The notes under the pieces are model-generated. The model worked only from the letters and a program-made list of their open reading frames with translations, ran no database searches and was not told the origin of the DNA. Source: Sandaracinaceae bacterium (GTDB lineage: Bacteria > Myxococcota_A > Polyangia > Polyangiales > JAFGIB01). Taken from it: DNA of 6,116 bases. The position numbers and the translations under genes were made by a program. Location of the stretch: positions 1 through 6,116 of the forward strand of contig JADGRG010000703.1 of assembly GCA_017881145.1 (NCBI GenBank). The letters run 5' to 3'. Shown here one piece after another: positions 1 through 5,672 of the stretch. How positions within the stretch are numbered: the first letter of the stretch is position 1; every line of letters begins with the position of its first letter.

Positions 1-764
1 CCGCGCGCCGCAACCAGACGGCGCACGCGCGCTGGTTCCGGCATCGCACGGGCCCTCGGCCCTGCGCTCTGCTCTTGCACGGCTATACGACCGGCGCCTA
101 TCCGATCGAGGAACGCATGTGGCCGGTCAAGGCGCTCTTCGCGAGCGGCATGGACGTGGTCATCACCGTGTTGCCGTTCCACGGGCTGCGACGCTCGGAG
201 GCGCGAGGGATGTTGCCTCCGATGTTTCCCTCCAACGATCCTCGCTTCACGGTCGAAGGCTTTCGGCAGCTCGTTCTCGACCACCGCGCTCTCTTCGACT
301 ACCTGCTGCAAGGGCGTGTCTCGGGACTGGGCGTGATGGGGATGAGCCTCGGAGGCTACGGTGCATCGCTGCTGGCAACACTCGAAGAGCGACTGCGCTT
401 CGCGGTGTTCTTCATCCCACTCTCGGCGATCGACGCGTTCGCGCACATGCACGGGCGGCTGGTGGGTGACGTCGAAGAGCAGAACGCGCAGCGTGAGGGC
501 TTGCGTGCGGCGCACTGGCCGGTCAGTCCGCTGGCCCGGCCGGCGCAGATCAGTGGCGACAACGTGGTGGTGATCGCCGGCGAATCGGACCTCGTCACCG
601 GCCTGCCACACGCTCAGAGCTTGGTGCATCACTTCGACACGCCTGTGGTGCTCTTCGAGGGCGGGCATCTTCTACACTTCGGCCGCGAGCGAGCCTTCGT
701 GCCGGTCTGGGACATGCTGCGTAGGCAAGGGCACATCGAGGGCGGACCAGGGGCCAAGTCATGA
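1..764 (+). CDS. alpha/beta hydrolase, ABHD18-like (5' end outside window)
   Basis: This is the C-terminal part of a serine-type alpha/beta hydrolase. The reading frame is open from the window edge (first whole codon at position 3), so the true start lies upstream; the TTG at 75 encodes an internal Leu in the LLLHGYTTG strand and is not a start. The elements of the fold appear in order: an HG oxyanion-hole motif (78-83), an LPFHG segment (about 171-185), the nucleophile elbow GMSLGG with Ser at 345-347, a likely acid Asp in GESDLV (588-590), and the likely catalytic His in EGGHLL (666-668). The complete triad suggests an active enzyme. The LPFHG-R segment and GMSLGGY elbow resemble the ABHD18/DUF2048-type hydrolases, but I assign that subfamily only by recollection. 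No signal peptide can be judged because the N-terminus is missing. Substrate is unknown. Its stop overlaps the start of the following aminotransferase gene, so the two are probably co-translated and may act in one pathway. Confidence 0.85.
   Translation, partial: ARRNQTAHARWFRHRTGPRPCALLLHGYTTGAYPIEERMWPVKALFASGMDVVITVLPFHGLRRSEARGMLPPMFPSNDPRFTVEGFRQLVLDHRALFDYLLQGRVSGLGVMGMSLGGYGASLLATLEERLRFAVFFIPLSAIDAFAHMHGRLVGDVEEQNAQREGLRAAHWPVSPLARPAQISGDNVVVIAGESDLVTGLPHAQSLVHHFDTPVVLFEGGHLLHFGRERAFVPVWDMLRRQGHIEGGPGAKS
749..753 (+). promoter_or_regulatory. Shine-Dalgarno sequence of the aminotransferase gene
   Basis: AGGGG lies inside the end of the hydrolase gene, 7 bases before the ATG at 761. 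It supports that ATG as the aminotransferase start and allows independent ribosome entry as well as coupling through the ATGA overlap. It is the clearest ribosome binding site in the window. Confidence 0.6.
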
Positions 765-2026
765 GCAAGTCGAAGTCAGGACTCAGTCAGCGCAGCGGCT
801 GGGCTGCCGATCAACCCATTGGCTTTCTGATGCACAAGGCTCTGGCGCATCCGGAGCTCGTCTCTCTAGCCGCCGGCTTCGTCGATCAAGCGAGCTTGCC
901 GAGCGAAGCCACGCGGTCTGCCGCTGCCTCACTGCTCGCCGATGGCGAACGCGCGCGAGCCGCTCTGCAATACGGGACCACCAACGGCGACCCCATGCTG
1001 CGTCGCCAGATTCTGGAGCGTCTGGCCGCAGCCGATGGCGGCAGCGGCGCACTCGACGAGGAACGGGTCGTCCTGACGCCGGGCAGCAATCAGATGCTCT
1101 ATCTCCTGGCCGAGACGCTGCTCGACCCGGGCGATATCGTGCTCTGCGATGCGCCGAGCTACTTCGTGTTCATGGGCATCGTGAAGAACATGGGTGCGCA
1201 GGCGCGGGGTGTGGCGACCGACGAGCAGGGCATGCGCATGGACGCGCTCGAAGCGGAGCTCGAAGATCGCGCTGCGGCCGGTGAGCTGGGTCGCGTGAAG
1301 GCCATCTACGTCGTCAGCTACTTCGACAACCCACGCTCTGTGAGTCTCGCCGCAGAGCGCCGTGGGCGCTTGGTCGAGCTCGCCAAACGCTATTCACGCG
1401 AGCACCCGCTCTATGTGATCGAAGACGCTGCATATCGTGAGCTGCGCTATGCTGGCGACGACGAAAAGAGCGTGCTGGCGCACGACATCGACGGCCAACA
1501 CGTGATCTACGCTGGCACGTTTTCGAAGTCGTTCTCGCCTGGCGTGCGCGTCGGCTACGGGATCTTGCCGAAGTCGCTGCTCGATCCGTTGCTCGCCATC
1601 AAGGGAAATCTCGATTTCGGCTCGCCACACTTCTCTCAGCGTTTGATCAGCGAAGTCCTGCGCCTCTCGCTCTACGATCCACACGTGGAGCTGCTGCGGG
1701 ACGTGTATCAACGCAAGCAGACCGCGATGCTGCGTGCGCTCGATCTGCATCTGGGGCAGAAGGGACTCGCACGCTACCTGCGTCCGCACGGTGGGCTCTA
1801 CGTTTGGGTCGAGCTTGTGCAAGACATCGACACCGGACAACACGGAAAGCTCTTCCCGCTGGCGGTGGAGGAGGGTGTGCTTTACGTGCCAGGCGCGTAT
1901 TTCTTCTGCGACGTGCAGAGTGCACCGCGCTCCTGCATGCGCCTGTCGTTTGGCGTGCAGAGCGAGGAGCGAGTCGAGGCGGGCATCGCCAAGCTGGCGC
2001 GCGCCATTGAAAGAGCCGTCGTGTAG
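761..2026 (+). CDS. PLP-dependent aminotransferase, class I/II (fold type I)
   Basis: The 421-residue product has the usual length and motif order of cytosolic fold-type I aminotransferases, closest by eye to the 2-aminoadipate/kynurenine aminotransferase and MocR-like group. Visible elements are YGTTNG at 71-76, the phosphate-binding loop region GSNQ at 108-111, Asn190-Pro191 (the family Asn that contacts PLP), Asp222 and Tyr225 in EDAAY (PLP pyridine nitrogen and O3'), the Schiff-base Lys256 in GTFSKSFSPG, Arg264 in GVRVG, and Arg394 in MRLSFG for the substrate carboxylate. All key catalytic residues are present, so it should be active. The family loop NPTG is replaced by NPRS (190-193), which is unusual. 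There is no N-terminal DNA-binding domain, so it is not a MocR regulator. The ATG overlaps the hydrolase stop by 4 bases and has an AGGGG site 7 bases upstream. The amino donor and the keto acid cannot be told from the sequence. Confidence 0.9.
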   Translation: MSKSKSGLSQRSGWAADQPIGFLMHKALAHPELVSLAAGFVDQASLPSEATRSAAASLLADGERARAALQYGTTNGDPMLRRQILERLAAADGGSGALDEERVVLTPGSNQMLYLLAETLLDPGDIVLCDAPSYFVFMGIVKNMGAQARGVATDEQGMRMDALEAELEDRAAAGELGRVKAIYVVSYFDNPRSVSLAAERRGRLVELAKRYSREHPLYVIEDAAYRELRYAGDDEKSVLAHDIDGQHVIYAGTFSKSFSPGVRVGYGILPKSLLDPLLAIKGNLDFGSPHFSQRLISEVLRLSLYDPHVELLRDVYQRKQTAMLRALDLHLGQKGLARYLRPHGGLYVWVELVQDIDTGQHGKLFPLAVEEGVLYVPGAYFFCDVQSAPRSCMRLSFGVQSEERVEAGIAKLARAIERAVV

Positions 2027-2300
2027 ACGAGCTACGCCACGCTGGTTGTCGCAAGGAAAGTCCGGGTCGGTGCGTGTGGCGTGCGTCAGGCAGGTGGTCG
2101 CATCGCGCCGATGACGTACTGGACCAGCTGAGCTTTGCGCGTGGCCCGTGCTTCAGCCTTGGCGCGGGGGACGCCGAGTGATGCCATCAAACCTTGGCCG
2201 GTGATCGGCACGGCTTTCTTCGTGATTGCTGCAGAGCCCACTTTGCAGGTTGGGAGCGTGCCAGCTTGGCAGGGCGATTCACGCGCTGCGCCGGGCTCGG
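2027..2300. other. convergent intergenic region without a confident gene
   Basis: This stretch separates the 3' ends of the aminotransferase (+) and cysC (-). I see no strong terminator with a T-tract for either gene. It is open in two opposed frames. On the minus strand a frame could start at a GTG at 2241 and end at 2086 (51 codons); on the plus strand a frame starts at 2135 with TTG and ends at 2323 (62 codons), running into the end of cysC. Both have moderately GC-rich third positions, neither has a ribosome binding site, and I recognise neither product. A decayed gene, a small hypothetical protein or plain GC-rich spacer are all possible. Confidence 0.5.
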
Positions 2301-2924
2301 TCAACCCGCGCTTCGAGGGCTGATATACCCGGTTCTTTCGAGGAAGCCGAGAGCTTGCTCGACGCATTCGTCGGCAGTCTCGGCCTCCGTGTCGAGCTGC
2401 AGCTCAGGATGTTCTGGAGGCTCGTAGGGAGATCCGATGCCGGTCATGTCCGCGATGCCACCGGCTCTCGCCTTGCGATAGAGACCTTTTGGATCGCGCT
2501 CTTCACAGGTGGCAAGCGAAGCCTTGACGTGGATCTCGACGAAGTCGCCACGGACCATGTTCTCGCGCAGCTCTTCGCGATCGACGCGGTACGGCGAGAC
2601 GAAGGCGCAGAGCACGAGCACGCCGGCATCCGTGAAGAGCTTGGCGACTTCACCGATGCGTCGAATGTTTTCCCGCCGGTCCACGGGCGCGAAGCCCAAG
2701 TCGCGGCTCAAGCCATGGCGAAGGTTATCGCCGTCCAGCACATAGGCGACGCAGCCGCGGCCGAGCAGGGCCTTTTCGAGCCGCGTCGCAATGGTGGTCT
2801 TGCCTGAGCCGGGCAAACCCGTGAGCCAAAGCGTGGCGCCACGATGGCCGCGTGCACGTTCGCGCTCAGTGCGCGTGACGCCTGCCTGCTGCCAGGTGAT
2901 GTTGCCCGACTTTGGCCCCTGCAT
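2301..2924 (-). CDS. cysC: adenylyl-sulfate kinase (APS kinase)
   Basis: The 207-residue product phosphorylates adenosine 5'-phosphosulfate with ATP to give PAPS, the sulfate donor for sulfotransferases and an intermediate of assimilatory sulfate reduction; it acts in the cytosol. The family pattern is complete: an N-terminal NITW segment (8-11), the P-loop GLPGSGKT (36-43), DGDNLRHGL (64-72), FVSPYR with Ser110 at the position phosphorylated in the E. coli enzyme, the DPKGLYRKAR stretch (144-153) and the SPYEPP loop (165-170). Length is normal for a stand-alone CysC, with no fused sulfurylase domain. The ATG at 2924 is the first start in its frame after mltG. No Shine-Dalgarno sequence precedes it, but a -10-like TATGGT ends 6 bases before it. 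It follows mltG on the same strand after 94 bases containing a hairpin, so it is probably its own transcription unit. No sulfurylase or sulfotransferase gene is in view. Confidence 0.95.
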   Translation of the reverse strand: MQGPKSGNITWQQAGVTRTERERARGHRGATLWLTGLPGSGKTTIATRLEKALLGRGCVAYVLDGDNLRHGLSRDLGFAPVDRRENIRRIGEVAKLFTDAGVLVLCAFVSPYRVDREELRENMVRGDFVEIHVKASLATCEERDPKGLYRKARAGGIADMTGIGSPYEPPEHPELQLDTEAETADECVEQALGFLERTGYISPRSAG

Positions 2925-2930
2925 AACAAC

Positions 2931-2958
2931 ACCATAGAAGGTAGTGGGCAGCTTGCAA
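2931..2958 (-). promoter_or_regulatory. candidate sigma70-type promoter of cysC
   Basis: Read on the minus strand, TTGCAA (2958-2953; 4 of 6 matches to TTGACA) is followed after 16 bases by TATGGT (2936-2931; 4 of 6 matches to TATAAT). Six bases then separate the hexamer from the cysC ATG, so transcription would begin at or within a base or two of the start codon. The match is moderate and unproven, but its position between the mltG hairpin and cysC is what an independent promoter would need. Confidence 0.35.
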
Positions 2959-2968
2959 CCTCGAAAGT

Positions 2969-3012
2969 CTAAACAGAGACGCCTGGACCGCGCTCCATGC
3001 GTTCCTGTTTAG
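2969..3012 (-). terminator. hairpin after mltG, probable terminator
   Basis: The arms CTAAACAGAGACGC (2969-2982) and GCGTTCCTGTTTAG (2999-3012) are inverted copies differing at two positions, one of which can form a G-U pair. Inside them TGGA (2984-2987) and TCCA (2994-2997) pair again around a 6-base loop, so the whole 44 bases fold into one long stem. It starts 6 bases after the mltG stop codon. On the minus strand it is followed by ACTTTC, only a short T-run, so termination may be partial. A role in protecting the mRNA 3' end is an alternative. Confidence 0.5.
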
Positions 3013-3018
3013 TGCGAC

Positions 3019-4095
3019 TCAGCGGTTGCTGAAGCGCTGGACCGCAAGGTTGTGCGCCGGCAGGGTTTCCGTGAATTCGTGGTGCCCATCGCCGCGGGCC
3101 ACAAAGTAGAAGTAGCCGTGGCGGGCGGGATCGAGCACGGCTCGTAGCGCGGAAATCCCGGGGTTGGCGATGGGTCCCGGTGGCAGACCTTCGATGCGGT
3201 AGGTGTTGTAAGTGTTGGAGGGATCCGACGTCATGGTGCGCGTGACGCGCTTGCCGTCGAAGCCGAGGCAGCTTGGTAGAGTGGTTGCCACCAGACAGCC
3301 GTAGGCGACGGTTGGATCGGCCTGCAGGCGCTTGGGTCGGAAGCTCGGATCGCTCAGGCGATTGAGAAACACGCCGGCGATCACGGGTTGTTCGCTAGCG
3401 AGGTGCGCTTCCTTCTCTACGATCGACGCCAGCGTTACCACCTCGCGCACTCCAAAATCGAATTCGCTCTGCAGACGCGTGAGAGCAGCACCTTCACTTT
3501 CGAGCAAGCGCTGCATGCGCCGCTGCCCGTTGCTAACCAGTCGCTCCACGAGCTGCGCCGGGGTCATGGTGTCGAGCAATCGGTAGGTGTCCGGGAAGAG
3601 GAAACCCTCTGCGCTCGAACCCTGCAAATCGAGCACGTCGAGCAGCGCGCGCTCTTCGGTCGCAGCCAGGAATGCCGCAGGCTCGCACACCCCCCACTCG
3701 GCTAGGCGCTCTGCGATGTCCAAGCGATTCCAGCCCTCGGGGATCGTGATGCGCAGCACGGCAGAGCCGTAGCCCTTCGCGATGCGCTGCAGGAGCTCGT
3801 GCGGACTCATCGAGTCGGTGACAAGGATTCGGCCGTGGCGCAAACGCGTGCTCGCGCCCAGCACGCGAGCGTAGAGCGCAAAGACGCTTGCTTCCCCGAT
3901 CAATCTCGCGCGCTGGAGCGCGAACGCCGCGTCCGAGAGCGTCGCATGTTCCGCAATCTCGATGGCCGCGGTCTTGCCGGCGCCACGCCCGTGGGTGTCC
4001 GGATACACCACCACCAGCCAGGCGAGACCAGCGACGCCCACGCTGCTGAGCGCTAGAAACAAGAGCAGCACGACGAGCCAGCGGCGAGCTCTCAT
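3019..4095 (-). CDS. mltG: endolytic murein transglycosylase MltG (YceG-like)
   Basis: MltG cuts nascent peptidoglycan glycan strands inside the chain at the outer face of the inner membrane and is thought to set strand length. The 358-residue product has a short basic start, one N-terminal transmembrane helix (about residues 6-31) and a periplasmic YceG domain. Family signatures are clear: EGFLFPDTY (163-171), ASIVEKEA (223-230) with Glu227 matching the catalytic Glu218 of E. coli MltG, LQADPTVAYG (257-266), YNTYRIEGLPPGPIANPG (296-313) and FVARGDGHHEF (331-341). Length is close to the family norm and nothing is missing. Its ATG overlaps the ruvX stop by 4 bases with no clear ribosome binding site, which points to translational coupling. 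A ruvX-mltG neighbourhood is also known from Firmicutes, so the pairing is recurrent, although no functional link is evident from the sequence. A long hairpin follows the stop. Confidence 0.95.
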   Translation of the reverse strand: MRARRWLVVLLLFLALSSVGVAGLAWLVVVYPDTHGRGAGKTAAIEIAEHATLSDAAFALQRARLIGEASVFALYARVLGASTRLRHGRILVTDSMSPHELLQRIAKGYGSAVLRITIPEGWNRLDIAERLAEWGVCEPAAFLAATEERALLDVLDLQGSSAEGFLFPDTYRLLDTMTPAQLVERLVSNGQRRMQRLLESEGAALTRLQSEFDFGVREVVTLASIVEKEAHLASEQPVIAGVFLNRLSDPSFRPKRLQADPTVAYGCLVATTLPSCLGFDGKRVTRTMTSDPSNTYNTYRIEGLPPGPIANPGISALRAVLDPARHGYFYFVARGDGHHEFTETLPAHNLAVQRFSNR

Positions 4096-4598
4096 CGTGT
4101 GCGGCGGGGTTTGCGTTGGTCGGTCACGGGATACTCGGAGATGTCGTCCGGTTCGAACTCATCGTCCCAAGCTCGCCGGGTATTTGCGTCCAGGTAGCTC
4201 TGCAGGATCAGCGTCGCAGCCGCTTGATCTACGACGCCGCGCTTGGCTTCGCCCTTGACGCCTTGTGCACGCAGCGCGCGCTCGGCGCTGGCAGTCGAGA
4301 GCCGCTCGTCCCAGAACACGCAGGGCACGTTGGTCTGCGTTTGCAGGCGCTCGACCAAGAGCTTGGCGCGCCGCGCAGCCTCGCCTTGCCGTCCGTTCAT
4401 GGCGAGTGGCAAGCCCACCACCACTTCACCGATGCCTTCGGCCGCAATCACCTCGGCGATCTTGCGCGCGGCTTCCGCCACCGTCGTGTGCACGAGCGTG
4501 CTGAGCGGCGTTGCCACATGGGTGTCGTCGTCGGCGACGGAAAGTCCGGTGCGCGCGCTGCCGGGATCGATGCCTAACCGTCGCATGCCGCTTGGCAT
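4092..4598 (-). CDS. ruvX: Holliday junction resolvase-like protein RuvX/YqgF
   Basis: This is a YqgF-family RNase H-fold protein, implicated in pre-16S rRNA 5'-end processing and, in some bacteria, in Holliday junction resolution. The four acidic positions of the active site are visible: Asp11 in GIDPGSARTG, the GLPLAMNGRQGE block (62-73), Asp97/Glu98 in WDERLST, and Asp124 in VDQAAATLILQ. The product is 168 residues from the ATG at 4598; family members are usually about 140-150. The excess is a tail from about residue 143 that is acidic and then ends basic (KPRRTR). The start is uncertain: the ATG at 4586 (residue 5) gives MRRLGIDPG, closer to the usual beginning, and neither ATG has a convincing Shine-Dalgarno sequence. 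The gene overlaps mltG downstream by 4 bases and is divergent from glk across 49 bases. Confidence 0.93.
   Translation of the reverse strand: MPSGMRRLGIDPGSARTGLSVADDDTHVATPLSTLVHTTVAEAARKIAEVIAAEGIGEVVVGLPLAMNGRQGEAARRAKLLVERLQTQTNVPCVFWDERLSTASAERALRAQGVKGEAKRGVVDQAAATLILQSYLDANTRRAWDDEFEPDDISEYPVTDQRKPRRTR
4585..4598 (-). promoter_or_regulatory. small hairpin over the two possible ruvX start codons
   Basis: On the minus strand ATGCC-AAGC-GGCAT forms a 5-base-pair stem with a 4-base loop. The 5' arm contains the ATG at 4598, and the 3' arm holds the first two bases of the alternative ATG at 4586. If it forms in the mRNA it could hide the first start codon or shift initiation. A short palindrome of this kind can occur by chance, so this is a weak call. 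Confidence 0.2.
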
Positions 4599-4633
4599 AG
4601 CAGAATCGGTGCAGACCTGTCGCCGTTAGCCGC

Positions 4634-4639
4634 TATACT
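4634..4639 (+). promoter_or_regulatory. candidate -10 element of glk
   Basis: TATACT matches the TATAAT consensus at 5 of 6 positions and ends 8 bases before the glk ATG at 4648, putting the expected transcription start on or next to the start codon. No good -35 is found at the proper distance: the bases around 4610-4617 match TTGACA poorly (at best 3 of 6). An activator-dependent promoter or an alternative sigma factor is possible. Confidence 0.4.
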
Positions 4640-4647
4640 CGTCGCTG

Positions 4648-5625
4648 ATGCGCATCCTGGCGGGCGATATAGGCGGCACCAAGACCGTCCTTGCGCTTTA
4701 CGAACGCAGCCCGACCGGCGAGTACGCGACGCTCGCGCGCGGGCTCTACCCTAGCGCCCACTATGCGAGTCTCGAAGCAGTGCTGGGAGACTTTCTCGGC
4801 GAACGTGCGGCTGCCTTGGATGCGGCGAGCTTCGCGCTCGCAGGGCCCGTTGCAGATGGGATGTGCACCACTACGAATCTGCCGTGGCTAGTCAGTGCCA
4901 ACGTGTTGTCTGCAGAGCTGCACACGAAGGTCGAGCTCCTCAACGATTTTCATGCCGTCGCGCTCGGCGTACCGGAGCTTGCGCCCTCGGATCTGCGCGT
5001 GCTGCAGGAAGGTCGTGCCGAAAGTGGCCAGCCCTTCGCCGTGATCGGCGCTGGCACTGGCCTCGGCGAAGCCATCGGTGTGCCGACCTCGTCCGGTTTG
5101 CAGATCCTGCCGACCGAAGGTGGCCACTGCGATTTCGCTCCTCGCAGCGAGGTGGAGATTCGGCTCTTGCGTTTCCTCCTGCAGCGTCACTCGCGCGTTT
5201 CGGTGGAGCGCGTGGTGTCGGGTCTTGGCCTACTTGCGCTCTACGATTTCGTGGTCGCGGACGGTCTCGCGCCGGACGATCCCCAGACCCGCGCTCGCTG
5301 CAAGCATGAATCCGCGGGGGCTGTGATCGGTGAGCGGGCGGGCAGCGGTGAAGACCCCGCAGCCGAGCAGGCGCTCTTGCTCTTTGCTTCACTCTACGGC
5401 GCCGAAGCTGGCAACTTCGCGCTCAAGGTGCTGCCGAAGGGCGGGCTCTACATCGCTGGCGGCATTGCCGCCAAGCTCGACCCACGTCTCCTGGAAGGGC
5501 CTTTCGTAGCGAGTTTCTTGGCCAAAGGTCGCATGTCAAAAATACTCGAGACGATCCGGGTCGCGGTCGTCCACAATCCAGATGTCGGCCTCTTGGGCGC
5601 CCGCGCACACGCTGCGTTACACTGA
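4648..5625 (+). CDS. glk: glucokinase, Glk family
   Basis: The product phosphorylates glucose with ATP to glucose 6-phosphate in the cytosol, feeding glycolysis and the pentose phosphate pathway. At 325 residues it matches the E. coli Glk type in length. It has the phosphate-binding GDIGGTKT (6-13), the Asn99-Asp100 pair in LLNDFHAVALG with Asp100 as the likely general base (same number as in E. coli), the second phosphate loop GAGTGLGEA (134-142), the sugar-binding TEGGHCDFAP (156-165, with Glu157 and His160), VSGLGL (190-195) and the adenosine-side GGIAAK (271-276). It lacks the zinc-binding CXCGXXGC motif of ROK kinases, so it belongs to the Glk rather than the ROK group. An in-frame TAG at 4627 leaves the ATG at 4648 as the only reasonable start. 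There is no Shine-Dalgarno sequence before it, but a TATACT sits 8 bases upstream. It is divergent from ruvX and 47 bases before the TPR gene. Confidence 0.95.
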   Translation: MRILAGDIGGTKTVLALYERSPTGEYATLARGLYPSAHYASLEAVLGDFLGERAAALDAASFALAGPVADGMCTTTNLPWLVSANVLSAELHTKVELLNDFHAVALGVPELAPSDLRVLQEGRAESGQPFAVIGAGTGLGEAIGVPTSSGLQILPTEGGHCDFAPRSEVEIRLLRFLLQRHSRVSVERVVSGLGLLALYDFVVADGLAPDDPQTRARCKHESAGAVIGERAGSGEDPAAEQALLLFASLYGAEAGNFALKVLPKGGLYIAGGIAAKLDPRLLEGPFVASFLAKGRMSKILETIRVAVVHNPDVGLLGARAHAALH

Positions 5626-5672
5626 GCCGAGATTCGTTCTCACAACCCGCTGACGAGGACTCTTAGATTTCC

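Noticed and set aside
1394..2054. Long minus-strand open frames (1394-1843 and 1647-2054) opposite the aminotransferase gene
   Set aside because: The plus strand encodes a complete aminotransferase with every catalytic motif; the opposing products are Arg-rich or featureless, as expected for shadows of GC-rich genes.
2051..2066. GGAAAGTCCGGGT resembles the 5' conserved block of RNase P RNA
   Set aside because: The other conserved parts of rnpB (for example ACAGARA and the matching 3' block) do not follow in the next few hundred bases, and a similar string (GGAAAGTCCGG) occurs by chance inside ruvX near 4540.
2034..2082. Inverted repeat ACGCCAC / GTGGCGT after the aminotransferase gene as a terminator
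   Set aside because: The stem is only 7 base pairs with a 35-base loop and no T-tract, easily expected by chance in GC-rich DNA.
2123..2134. Minus-strand AGCTCAGCTGGT looks like a tRNA D-arm
   Set aside because: No 5-base-pair anticodon stem with a proper 7-base loop and T33, no GGTTCGAATCC-type T-arm and no matching acceptor stem can be built around it.
2259..2271. Small hairpin TGCCA-GCT-TGGCA after cysC as a terminator
   Set aside because: It has a 5-base-pair stem and a 3-base loop, with no T-run on the minus strand after it.
2301..4598. ruvX-mltG-cysC as a single novel functional operon
   Set aside because: All three are well-known housekeeping families, ruvX-mltG adjacency is already known, and a hairpin plus a promoter-like sequence separates cysC from the others.
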